The translations under genes were made by a program, and so were the position numbers. DNA of 54,189 nt from Lachnospiraceae bacterium (GTDB lineage Bacteria; Bacillota; Clostridia; Lachnospirales; Lachnospiraceae). The DNA is taken from assembly GCA_023664345.1 (NCBI GenBank), contig JAMPFQ010000008.1:95664-149852 (forward strand), in the 5' to 3' direction. Position 1 is the stretch's first letter; each line of letters opens with the position of its first letter. Positions 35,039 to 42,077 of the stretch are shown here, piece by piece. The notes below the pieces were generated by a model. It worked only from the letters and a program-made list of their open reading frames with translations, had not been told where the DNA came from and made no database searches.

Positions 35039-35437
35039 TCACTCTATCCGATACCCGTTCACCGTCGCATGGGCTACATAGGTCCCCAGTTCATCTCTCA
35101 CGTCTGCGGCATAGAGCGCGGTGGTATGCCCCTCCCTCAGGCGGGACGCCTCCGCGATCAGGCGCTTCCCTTTGGCTGGCGCTAAAAAGGTGATGGAGAC
35201 ATTCTGGCTGACTATGTTGCTCCCGGAATACCCGTTTGCCGCAATGGCGCAGACAAAATCCGCCAACGTAAAGATAACGCCTCCCATGGGAACCTGATTC
35301 ACATTCATATGCCGCTCCTCCAGTTCCAGGGAACAGACCGCCTCCCCGGGCCCCGCGGAATCAATGACAATGCCGGTGACATCCACGGCAAAATGATCCT
35401 TTTGAAACCGCTCGCGAACCTCCTCCAAAGATGGCAT
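35039..35437 (-). CDS. PaaI-type hotdog thioesterase
   Basis: 132 residues, the usual PaaI length. Hotdog core: MNVNQVPMGGVIFTLADF (about 47-64) on the central helix, where most PaaI proteins have HGG in place of MGG, then SQNVSITFLAPAKGKRL and a final strand THATVNGYRIE-type end. PaaI enzymes cleave phenylacetyl-CoA and related aryl-CoA thioesters. It is first in the direction of the ligase, symporter and ior genes. I chose ATG 35437 with AGGAG 7 bases upstream; a TTG six codons earlier overlaps that site. Promoter and palindrome lie at 35461-35504. Confidence 0.87.
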   Translation of the reverse strand: MPSLEEVRERFQKDHFAVDVTGIVIDSAGPGEAVCSLELEERHMNVNQVPMGGVIFTLADFVCAIAANGYSGSNIVSQNVSITFLAPAKGKRLIAEASRLREGHTTALYAADVRDELGTYVAHATVNGYRIE

Positions 35438-35460
35438 AAAAAGACTCCTTTCCAACTATA

Positions 35461-35504
35461 GTAAAATCTTTTACCACTTTAACACTTTCAACCGCTAAAG
35501 TCAA
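35461..35504 (-). promoter_or_regulatory. Promoter and operator-like palindrome of the thioesterase-ligase-symporter unit
   Basis: On the minus strand, -35 TTGACT (35499-35504), 17-bp spacer, -10 TAAAGT (35476-35481), followed at once by the perfect palindrome GTAAAATCTTTTAC (35461-35474), which covers the expected start site. A repressor bound there would block transcription. Confidence 0.6.
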
Positions 35505-35541
35505 GGACAAAAGCCTCCTCTCCGGACGCTTCCCCCGCCAC

Positions 35542-35573
35542 GTAACAGTTCAGACAGGTCACTGAACTGTTAC
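35542..35573 (-). terminator. Hairpin at the TldE stop codon
   Basis: GTAACAGTTCAG (35542-35553) and CTGAACTGTTAC (35562-35573) form a perfect 12-bp stem; the TldE stop codon TAA (35570-35572) is inside it. No T-run, so it may be an end-protecting hairpin. The 12-mer GTAACAGTTCAG also occurs at 38370-38381. Confidence 0.5.
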
Positions 35574-36859
35574 CCCGCCACATTGATGTGTTCCATACTG
35601 ACTGCCATGGGTCCTTCAAAAATCCCTTCTGTCTGGGTCTCCCTGGAAAATACCAGTCCTTTCTGCGCCTCCAAAATATTCCCATTGACAGACCCTCCCG
35701 TGACAGGAATGACCTTTTCTCCGTCGTACAGGAAAGCAAGCCGGATTTCCCCGCCGAAATGCCCGGTGAAATCATCCATCTGGAAATCCGAGAAATTCAC
35801 AATTTCCAAATAAGGCGTTTTCTTCATATCCTCCAGGGAAACCCTGCCCGCCGGCATCTTTATTTTACTGTAATTTCCCGTAGGTTCCAATCCCAGATAA
35901 TAGGCAAAACGATTGCCCCCATGGATCAGCTGCAGTTCCCCATCCTGTACCAATACCCTGTCTTTCATGGGGATGCCTTCCCCGCTGTAGGGAACGGTCG
36001 CCTGCAGGGTCAGATGAATCCTGTCTTTCTCCACGCCCTCGCCCTGTACCCCGCATCCGACCTGGAAAGAAGAATATTTCTGGTAGATCATGGAAGAATC
36101 AGACCGGCTCATATAATAACTCAAAACTTCCCTCACAAAGGATCCGGACAAAATAATCCGATATTCCCCTGCAGGCGGCGCTGAAAACGCTTTTGCCCGT
36201 GCACGGGTCATCTCCAGCACATGCCTTACCTTCTTCCGGAGCGCCTCCCCGTTCCTGTCCTCATAGGCAAAATCCTGATAAGTCTCAACATCCTGCCCAT
36301 CCACGCACTGGGCAACAAACTCCCCCTTCACTTTGCCCTTACGGAACCCCACATCCACCCCTCTGGAATTAACGATATGGCATGTGGTTTTCATTGCGAA
36401 AACCTCAGCGGAATTTAAGAAAACATCCTCTTCCGTATCCTCCACAAACAACGCCTCCGAAAATTCCCGTGCAAGTTCCGCCAGAGGGACATCCGCCAAA
36501 GCGCCGAAATCCTCAATCCCTTTTGGATCGGAATCCGCTCCCTTATATAATTCATAATACTGATTCTTCACAAAACCCGCCGCGTACAAGGCATCCCTGA
36601 ACATCTCCACAAGCTGTCCCTCGGTAAAACTCTCTTGGACCAGCACTGTGGCAGACCCCGTCAAATGCTTTTCCCCTTCCCAGAATTCCTTATAAACCAC
36701 CACTTCCGCCTGACGCACTTCTTTCCTTCTCTGCATATCAAGGGATTTCCGGACAAAAAACAATTCCGCCGATTCTTCCTTCGTCTCAGTGATCTGGTAT
36801 ATTTCCACGCCGCTCTTTTTCAGCGCGGGCAATATTTTTTCAATCAAACTTTTCTCCAT
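35570..36859 (-). CDS. TldD/PmbA family protein, TldE-like subunit
   Basis: 429 residues. It belongs to the modulator-of-gyrase family but lacks the HExxxH metal site, as expected for the TldE/PmbA partner. Visible family segments: the N-terminal domain with KEESAELFFVRKS, the central stretch around EVFAMKTTCHIVNSRGVDVG, and the C-terminal SVNGNILEAQKGLVFSRE. In E. coli TldD and TldE together form a metallopeptidase that processes peptides such as microcin B17 precursor. The ATG at 36859 (MEKSLIEK) follows AAGGGGCGG; the longer frame would overlap TldD. It starts 17 bp after the TldD stop. Confidence 0.85.
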   Translation of the reverse strand: MEKSLIEKILPALKKSGVEIYQITETKEESAELFFVRKSLDMQRRKEVRQAEVVVYKEFWEGEKHLTGSATVLVQESFTEGQLVEMFRDALYAAGFVKNQYYELYKGADSDPKGIEDFGALADVPLAELAREFSEALFVEDTEEDVFLNSAEVFAMKTTCHIVNSRGVDVGFRKGKVKGEFVAQCVDGQDVETYQDFAYEDRNGEALRKKVRHVLEMTRARAKAFSAPPAGEYRIILSGSFVREVLSYYMSRSDSSMIYQKYSSFQVGCGVQGEGVEKDRIHLTLQATVPYSGEGIPMKDRVLVQDGELQLIHGGNRFAYYLGLEPTGNYSKIKMPAGRVSLEDMKKTPYLEIVNFSDFQMDDFTGHFGGEIRLAFLYDGEKVIPVTGGSVNGNILEAQKGLVFSRETQTEGIFEGPMAVSMEHINVAG

Positions 36860-36875
36860 TTTTCCGCCCCTTCCT

Positions 36876-38306
36876 TTAGCCAAGCCTTATTTTTGCCTTA
36901 ATGTACGGGCCGCCGTCGGACACTTTCACCCATTCCTTATAGCCCTTGCCGCAGAACCCCGTACCACATAATCTGACTTCTTCGGACACCATGCTGACAG
37001 ATTTCAGCAGATCCGGCACATAACCCGTCAGTACCACCGGCGAATAAATTTTCCCGGTCAGCTTCCCGTCCCTGATCTCACGGGCAATGCTGACCATGCA
37101 CTGGATTCCCCAGTTTTTCGGGTCTTCCATGCCGCTGGACGCCTCTTCCAACAGAAAACCGTAGGAAATGGATGCGATCATGTCCTCCAGCTTATCTTTC
37201 CCGCCCTCGAAAAAGGTATTGGTCATCCTGGTATAAGCCTTCCGCTGATAACTTTCCCGCCTTCCGTTTCCGGTGGGAACCGTTCCCAGATGCATGGCTG
37301 ACTGGGCATCGCTGATGCCGGACTTCAGAATACCGTGGTCGATCACCACCGTATCTTTCGCCAATACGCCCTCATCATCAAAAAAATAAGTGGCAACTTC
37401 CTTTGCCGCCGCAGCGCCGTCATGCATAGTGACTGATTCTGAAGCCACCTGGCTGCCCACAAACTGTTCCGCCAACGCTCTCTTTTTCACAAACATATCC
37501 ATTTCCACGCCATGCCCGAATGCCTCATGGACTATCATGCCCGTTACCGCAGGTTCACAGATGCAGTCATACTCACCTGGCGTGATCGGTTCGCTTTCCA
37601 ACAATTCCAGTGCGACATGGGCGGCATCCTTCACCCCGTCCTGCAGCTTTTCCAGAAATTCCGCGCCCCCCAGACAGGAAAACCCACGATGACTGTCTTT
37701 GATCTCTTCTCCCCTGCTCGCCATGACGCTGTAACCGCCCGTCATCCAAAGCACATTCTGCTCCATATCGCGGTTTTTGGACAAAAACAGCTTGCTGTAC
37801 TTCTGATAATTGGCAAACGCCCGGCAATCCAGAATTTTATCACTGTACGCCCTGCCTGTCTCGCTGATCTGCGTCAATTCCCTGATGATCGCCTCATCCC
37901 CGTACTCCTCCGGGTCAATTTTGTATTCCGTGCCGTCCGCGAACACCAGGGGATCATCTTCCAGCATGGCATAAACGCTCCTTTTCACCCCTTCCGGAAG
38001 TCCTTCAGACATGGGCATGAGTTCTTCTTTTATCTTGTTTACAATATCCTCGATCTTATCTTCCGATATCTCGTTAAATGAATACTCCCCATAACTGCTC
38101 CCGTCATACACTTTCACTACAAACCCTCTGCCGGACAGCCTCCCCACCATGCTGACGGAAGTAACCGTCTTCGACACCGAATACTGCTTTGCCGCCGAAT
38201 CCGCTGCCAGGATAGATACATACGGATACTCCTCCAGCAGCCAATCCCGCAGACGGCACAACACTGGCTTGATCCCACTTAGATACTCACTTGATTTTAC
38301 TTTCAT
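36876..38306 (-). CDS. tldD: TldD-type metallopeptidase subunit
   Basis: 476 residues. The metal site HEAFGHGVEMD (HExxxH) is near residue 260, followed by the typical FFDDEGVLAKDTVVIDHG and GTVPTGNGRRESYQRKAYTRMTN-type stretch and the C-terminal GYVPDLLKSVSMV...LCGTGFCGKGYKEWVKVSDGGP region. Forms the active subunit with TldE (next gene). Roles in Clostridia are unclear; TldD/E trims ribosomal or modified peptides in some bacteria. ATG with AAAGGAAG upstream. The toxin-antitoxin locus 2 starts 90 bp upstream of this gene, and a GTAACAGTTCAG block lies between. Confidence 0.9.
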   Translation of the reverse strand: MKVKSSEYLSGIKPVLCRLRDWLLEEYPYVSILAADSAAKQYSVSKTVTSVSMVGRLSGRGFVVKVYDGSSYGEYSFNEISEDKIEDIVNKIKEELMPMSEGLPEGVKRSVYAMLEDDPLVFADGTEYKIDPEEYGDEAIIRELTQISETGRAYSDKILDCRAFANYQKYSKLFLSKNRDMEQNVLWMTGGYSVMASRGEEIKDSHRGFSCLGGAEFLEKLQDGVKDAAHVALELLESEPITPGEYDCICEPAVTGMIVHEAFGHGVEMDMFVKKRALAEQFVGSQVASESVTMHDGAAAAKEVATYFFDDEGVLAKDTVVIDHGILKSGISDAQSAMHLGTVPTGNGRRESYQRKAYTRMTNTFFEGGKDKLEDMIASISYGFLLEEASSGMEDPKNWGIQCMVSIAREIRDGKLTGKIYSPVVLTGYVPDLLKSVSMVSEEVRLCGTGFCGKGYKEWVKVSDGGPYIKAKIRLG

Positions 38307-38394
38307 CTCTGTACTTCCTTTCCATTGTTCTTTACGATCGATATAATACCTCCATGGTTTAATTGATAAGTAACAGTTCAGTCCTCAAAAATAC

Positions 38395-38423
38395 TTGCTT
38401 TTTTAATGCTCCCATGCTATATT
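38395..38423 (+). promoter_or_regulatory. Promoter of antitoxin RNA 2
   Basis: -35 TTGCTT (38395-38400), 17-bp spacer, -10 TATATT (38418-38423). The 5' flank ATACTTGCTTTTTT is shared with locus 1. Confidence 0.75.
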
Positions 38424-38429
38424 TAATCA

Positions 38430-38535
38430 TAGAAGAGGGAAAACCATAGAAGCGGCTACCCCCTATAATAACAACTAAACCCTCCGAAAAGGGTCAGCCG
38501 TCACTAGTGCGAATAGTGGCGGCTATTTCTTTTTT
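38430..38535 (+). ncRNA. Predicted type I antitoxin RNA, locus 2
   Basis: About 105 nt from near 38430 to the hairpin AGCCGTCACTA/TAGTGGCGGCT (38496-38524) with ATTTCTTTTTT. It carries the 5' module GGGAAAACCATAGAAGCGGC, then AACCCTCCGAAAA (38478-38490), identical to plus-strand 38657-38669 and therefore perfectly complementary over 13 nt to the toxin leader, and its terminator overlaps the end of the toxin gene. Such direct repeats plus a shared 3' end recall the Fst/RNAII par arrangement of Enterococcus. Confidence 0.72.
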
Positions 38536-38618
38536 CCCTTGTAAATCTGATAGATCAAATTGGCAAGGGCAACAACGAGTATACCTACTTGGATCAAATC
38601 CGCATATGTAACATACAT
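38523..38618 (-). CDS. Small holin-like type I toxin, locus 2
   Basis: 31 residues: MYVTYADLIQVGILVVAL, one membrane helix, ending IYQIYKGKKK. It matches the Hol-Tox family pattern and shares VTY-DL-Q---VVAL--L-Y-I--G-K with the toxin of locus 1. ATG at 38616-38618 with AGGAGGG 7 bases upstream; the stop codon is inside the antitoxin terminator hairpin, as in locus 1. Expected to disturb the membrane when overproduced. Surrounded by the tldD gene and an AT-rich stretch. Confidence 0.85.
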   Translation of the reverse strand: MYVTYADLIQVGILVVALANLIYQIYKGKKK

Positions 38619-38711
38619 TGCATCACCCTCCTCTCTTTCGTCTGGAGGGCTACTTGAACCCTCCGAAAAATAAGAGGGGGATAACGCCGCCTTAGCTCTA
38701 TGGTTTCCCAT
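38619..38711 (-). promoter_or_regulatory. Toxin 2 mRNA leader with switchable SD hairpins
   Basis: In mRNA order: 5' module ATGGGAAACCATAGAG (from 38711), TTTTCGGAGGGTT (38657-38669; antitoxin target), CCCTCC (38644-38649), Shine-Dalgarno GGAGGG (38626-38631). The middle block can close either the upstream GGAGGG or the ribosome site. Antitoxin binding to the first would free the middle block to mask the second. Confidence 0.68.
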
Positions 38712-38717
38712 ACCGAC

Positions 38718-38746
38718 AATATATCACATTTCCGCCCATGTGGCAA
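38718..38746 (-). promoter_or_regulatory. Promoter of toxin 2 mRNA
   Basis: On the minus strand, -35 TTGCCA (38741-38746), 17-bp spacer, -10 TATATT (38718-38723); start near 38711, the same distance as in locus 1. Confidence 0.75.
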
Positions 38747-38869
38747 GATGCGTAAAGTCTTTGAGTTTCCCCATTTTGGTTACCTTTCCCTTGTAAAGCA
38801 GTATCATAGCAATTCAACTTTTATTCTTTATTTAAATCTACAATCCCTCTCATATTCCCGTTCTGAAAA

Positions 38870-39004
38870 TCATCTATAGTCAAAACCCATTACATATATC
38901 AAATGCAGTTCTGATATTCTTCCAAATTTATGCCAATATTGTAGTTCATCAGGTATTTTCTTTTTTAACATATCAATTCCCTCAATATTATTTTGATCAA
39001 ACAT
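38870..39004 (-). CDS. Possible small AT-rich gene of unknown function
   Basis: 44 codons: MFDQNNIEGIDMLKKKIPDE, then a Leu/Tyr/Trp-containing stretch ending GFDYR. A GAGGTGG site lies 4-5 bases before the ATG. The stretch 38750-39050 is clearly more AT-rich than its surroundings, which may point to foreign DNA or a decayed gene; after the stop codon the frame continues for several sense codons, so a truncated longer gene is possible. I recognise no family. Confidence 0.35.
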   Translation of the reverse strand: MFDQNNIEGIDMLKKKIPDELQYWHKFGRISELHLIYVMGFDYR

Positions 39005-39040
39005 TTCACCACCTCTAACCTAAAGAATTTGTGTCTTACA

Positions 39041-39085
39041 GAACAAAAATAAGAGCTCCTCAAACCGTATCACGACTTGAGAAGC
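39041..39085 (-). terminator. Terminator of the GGGtGRT operon
   Basis: On the minus strand, GCTTCTCAAG (39076-39085) and TTTGAGGAGC (39055-39064) form a stem, followed by TCTTATTTTTG. It lies about 20 bp after the stop codon of the gene at 39104. Confidence 0.85.
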
Positions 39086-39103
39086 CCCCAACAAACCATT
39101 CCT

Positions 39104-40114
39104 TTAGAACTTTCCAGCCTTCGCAGCTTCCTCGATGGAAACAGCCACAGCCACCGTCATGCCCACCATGGGGTTGTTGCCTGCGCCGATGAGACCCATC
39201 ATCTCCACATGGGCGGGAACGGAAGAAGAACCCGCGAACTGCGCATCGGAGTGCATACGTCCCAGGGTATCGGTCATACCGTAGGAAGCGGGACCTGCCG
39301 CCATATTATCGGGATGAAGAGTACGTCCCGTGCCGCCGCCGGAAGCAACGGAGAAGTACTTCTTGCCCTGCTCGATGCACTCTTTCTTGTATGTGCCCGC
39401 AACGGGATGCTGGAATCTGGTGGGGTTGGTGGAGTTACCGGTGATGGATACGTCCACACCCTCCTTGTGCATGATGGCAACGCCCTCGCACACGTCATTC
39501 GCGCCGTAGCAGTTCACCTTTGCGCGGAGTCCCTCGGAATAGGACTTGCGGTATACTTCCTTTACGGTATTGGTATAGGGATCATACTCGGTCTCAACAA
39601 AAGTAAATCCGTTGATACGGGAGATCACCTGTGCCGCGTCCTTGCCCAGGCCGTTCAGGATCACGCGGAGAGGTTTCTGGCGAACCTTGTTCGCTTTCTC
39701 AGCGATACCGATGGCACCCTCTGCAGCCGCAAAGGACTCATGGCCTGCCAGGAAGCAGAAGCACTCGGTCTCCTCTTCCAGCAGCATCTTGCCCAGATTG
39801 CCGTGGCCCAGACCAACCTTACGGGTATCCGCAACGGAACCGGGGATACAGAATGCCTGAAGTCCCTCACCGATGGCTGCCGCCGCGTCCGCCGCTCTCC
39901 TGCAGCCTTTCTTGATCGCGATAGCCGCGCCCGTTATGTAAGCCCAGCAGGCATTCTCAAAGCAGATGGGCTGGATGCCTTTCACCTGATTATAAACGTC
40001 AAGCCCGGCATCCTTGGTGATCTTTTCAGCTTCTTCAAGGGAAGCGATGCCATAGCTGTTCAATACGGAATTGATCTTGTCAATCCTTCTCTCATATGAT
40101 TCAAATAATGCCAT
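39104..40114 (-). CDS. GGGtGRT family protein
   Basis: 336 residues. The name-giving motif is visible as FSVASGGGTGRTLHPDN near residue 260. Also conserved: CFCFLAGHESFAAAEGAIGIAEKANK near 118-143 and the C-terminal GLIGAGNNPMVGMTVAVAVS. The family is restricted to anaerobic bacteria and archaea and has no known activity. It follows the scaffold-like gene (40150-40842) by 35 bp in the same direction; the pair recurs in Clostridia. AGGAGG lies before the ATG. Strong terminator downstream. Confidence 0.88.
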   Translation of the reverse strand: MALFESYERRIDKINSVLNSYGIASLEEAEKITKDAGLDVYNQVKGIQPICFENACWAYITGAAIAIKKGCRRAADAAAAIGEGLQAFCIPGSVADTRKVGLGHGNLGKMLLEEETECFCFLAGHESFAAAEGAIGIAEKANKVRQKPLRVILNGLGKDAAQVISRINGFTFVETEYDPYTNTVKEVYRKSYSEGLRAKVNCYGANDVCEGVAIMHKEGVDVSITGNSTNPTRFQHPVAGTYKKECIEQGKKYFSVASGGGTGRTLHPDNMAAGPASYGMTDTLGRMHSDAQFAGSSSVPAHVEMMGLIGAGNNPMVGMTVAVAVSIEEAAKAGKF

Positions 40115-40149
40115 CTTACCTTTTCCTCCTAAATGATGTTCACATCTAT

Positions 40150-40842
40150 TTACTCTTTTCTGGGATCAATGATCTTCACAGCGTCGTCCACACGGCCATA
40201 CTGACCCTTGGCTTTCTCCCATGCGGTGTTAGGATCATCGCCTTTCTTGATGAAATCGGTCATCTTTCCAAGGCTCACGAACTGATAGCCGATGATCTGG
40301 TCGTCAGCATCCAGAGCGATACCGGTCACATAGCCCTCTGCCATCTCCAGATAGCGGGGGCCCTTTGCCAGCGTGCCGTACATCGTACCTACCTGGCTCC
40401 TCAAGCCCTTTCCAAGGTCTTCCAGGCCTGCGCCTACAGGAAGTCCGTCCTCGGAGAAAGCGCTCTGGCTGCGGCCGTAAACGATCTGCAGGAACAGTTC
40501 TCTCATAGCGGTATTGATGGCATCACACACAAGGTCGGTGTTCAGCGCCTCTAAAACAGTTCTTCCGGGAAGGATCTCAGCAGCCATAGCTGCGGAGTGA
40601 GTCATACCGGAGCATCCGATGGTCTCCACCAGAGCCTCCTGGATGATACCCTCTTTCACATTCAGGGAAAGCTTGCAGGCACCCTGCTGGGGCGCACACC
40701 AGCCTATGCCGTGTGTGAAACCGGAAATATCCTTCACTTCCTTTGCTTTTACCCATTTTGCTTCCTCAGGGATGGGAGCACAGCCGTGAGCAACGCCTTG
40801 TGCCACCGGACACATTTCTTCAACTTCCTTTGAGTAGATCAT
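40150..40842 (-). CDS. Iron-sulfur cluster assembly scaffold-like protein (NifU-like), partner of GGGtGRT
   Basis: 230 residues. NifU/IscU-like segments: GACKLSLNVKEGIIQEALVE and TIGCSGMTHSAAMAAEILPGR (about 84-105), with a Cys at the position used to hold clusters, plus WCAPQQGAC upstream. The C-terminal 110 residues are specific to this subfamily. It probably binds a cluster or metal for the GGGtGRT protein; this is inference from pairing. AAAGGAG lies 8 bases before the ATG; a promoter with TTGACA lies at 40888-40915. Confidence 0.85.
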   Translation of the reverse strand: MIYSKEVEEMCPVAQGVAHGCAPIPEEAKWVKAKEVKDISGFTHGIGWCAPQQGACKLSLNVKEGIIQEALVETIGCSGMTHSAAMAAEILPGRTVLEALNTDLVCDAINTAMRELFLQIVYGRSQSAFSEDGLPVGAGLEDLGKGLRSQVGTMYGTLAKGPRYLEMAEGYVTGIALDADDQIIGYQFVSLGKMTDFIKKGDDPNTAWEKAKGQYGRVDDAVKIIDPRKE

Positions 40843-40887
40843 GTGAAATCTCCTTTCAAATCTTTTCTATTGATAAAATATTATCAT

Positions 40888-40915
40888 TGCATACATTTTC
40901 TCATACTTATGTCAA
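40888..40915 (-). promoter_or_regulatory. Predicted promoter of the scaffold-GGGtGRT operon
   Basis: On the minus strand, -35 TTGACA (40910-40915) and -10-like TATGCA (40888-40893) with a 16-bp spacer. The -10 is weak; a GATAAT further downstream is an alternative. Confidence 0.45.
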
Positions 40916-40925
40916 AAAATCCAGT

Positions 40926-41007
40926 ATATTTTGGAAATTTGTTACAAATAGTTCCAGTAAAATTCTATGACAGGATATGATTCCTATTTGTTTTTATTCC
41001 AAAATAT
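40926..41007. other. AT-rich long inverted repeat
   Basis: ATATTTTGGAA (40926-40936) with TTCCAAAATAT (40997-41007), and ACAAATAG (40944-40951) with CTATTTGT (40984-40991). It lies between the acetyltransferase stop codon and the scaffold-gene promoter and may end the first transcript or act as an operator. Confidence 0.6.
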
Positions 41008-41030
41008 TGTACCTGCATGATTAAAATTCA

Positions 41031-41888
41031 TCAGACAAGATGCTTTTTATAGCATACATGCTCACCAACGCACTCAAACCCAAGCTTACCGACAATTTCC
41101 TGTTCCTGCTTATTACAAAAAAATGTCATGAATTTTCCTCCAAGTTCCCGGGCAGTATTTAGCGCTTTTCCCAAAAGTTCTCCAAAAAGTTCCGGATCAA
41201 AAGCATCCTCTTTCCTATCCATGCCAAATATCTCAAACCAGCCATCGTCATTCGTCATGTAGTATACACTGCCAACCGCTTCGCCATTGCAGATTCTGGC
41301 AAGGATGATCCAGTTGTCGATATCCGCATAAATCCGCTCAGAGTTCCAATACATCTCACTTTCCACATGGCTGTGGAGATTGCGAAAATGCCCGTAATTT
41401 TCTTTTGTAACGCGAACGACGCTGTCGGTTACGGCAACTGGTTCGTAATGATCCAAAAAGGCAGTGTTATTGTAGTCCTCTTCGATACATTCAAAGCCAC
41501 TATTTGACAGGAAATTTATCGCTGCCCTGTTGTCCTTTGAATAGCCTAAGAACAAATCATACCCTTTGAACTGCTCTTGTGCAAAATCAAGAAACTCCTG
41601 CAATGCGATCTCTGTGTGGGAATCGATGTTAAAGCTTACGGTAGACAGGTAATTGTCTTCGGGAAGAGAATAATAGTGAATCCAGCCTTCCACAGCGCCC
41701 TCATATTCAAACAGGAGGATTTCTTCCGTCTCCCTTGAGAAAGCTTTTTCTGCCCGTTCAAAGAACATCTCTTTTGTTTTGATCCCATCGCCATAGGTTG
41801 GGTAACCCGACCTGGAAGGATCCAGGGCAAGCCCATAAACAGCATCTGCATATTTTCTATAGTCCTGCTCTGTACATTTCCTTAGCAT
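41031..41888 (-). CDS. GNAT-like acetyltransferase (two-domain)
   Basis: 285 residues. The N-terminal part (1-150) has a GNAT-like order with EGAVEGWIHYYSLPE, FLGYSKDNRAAINFLSNSGF (the typical N--A--F----GF motif) and the C-terminal half repeats the pattern: GEAVGSVYYMTNDDGWFEIFG, LGGKFMTFFCNKQEQEIVGKLGF. Such tandem GNAT proteins acetylate small molecules or proteins; no substrate can be named. ATG 41888 has AGGAG 7 bases upstream; an ATG two codons earlier is too close to it. Codon use is somewhat more AT-rich than neighbours. Confidence 0.75.
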   Translation of the reverse strand: MLRKCTEQDYRKYADAVYGLALDPSRSGYPTYGDGIKTKEMFFERAEKAFSRETEEILLFEYEGAVEGWIHYYSLPEDNYLSTVSFNIDSHTEIALQEFLDFAQEQFKGYDLFLGYSKDNRAAINFLSNSGFECIEEDYNNTAFLDHYEPVAVTDSVVRVTKENYGHFRNLHSHVESEMYWNSERIYADIDNWIILARICNGEAVGSVYYMTNDDGWFEIFGMDRKEDAFDPELFGELLGKALNTARELGGKFMTFFCNKQEQEIVGKLGFECVGEHVCYKKHLV

Positions 41889-41971
41889 GATCATTCTCCT
41901 GTACTATCGGTGTATCCGCCCCCAAATACCGATTTTCAGGTACAATTAGTCGGCCGTTAATGCAGCGCAGC

Positions 41972-42016
41972 GTTGCTTTGTCCGTACAGAACAGGGGCAG
42001 CACGCCTCCGCCGTCC
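41972..42016 (-). repeat. Dispersed 45-bp repeat (inverse of 54146-54189)
   Basis: Reading the minus strand, GGACGGCGGAGGCGTGCTGC and the following 25 bases match the last 44 bases of the window with only a few differences. It lies just downstream of the ABC ATPase gene. The copy at the window end is cut, so the full length is unknown. Confidence 0.75.
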
Positions 42017-42077
42017 TTACGCAAGCATCATCCTGTCCCAAAATGACAGGGCTTGCTTACGCAAGCATCATCCTGTC
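42017..42077 (-). repeat. 21-bp direct repeat at the end of the ABC ATPase gene
   Basis: TTACGCAAGCATCATCCTGTC occurs at 42017-42037 and 42057-42077. The second copy encodes the last residues (DRMMLA) and stop codon of the ATPase; the first lies after the stop. Between them ATGACAGG/CCTGTCAT and GCTTGC/GCAAGC give a stem-loop that may serve as terminator. Confidence 0.75.
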
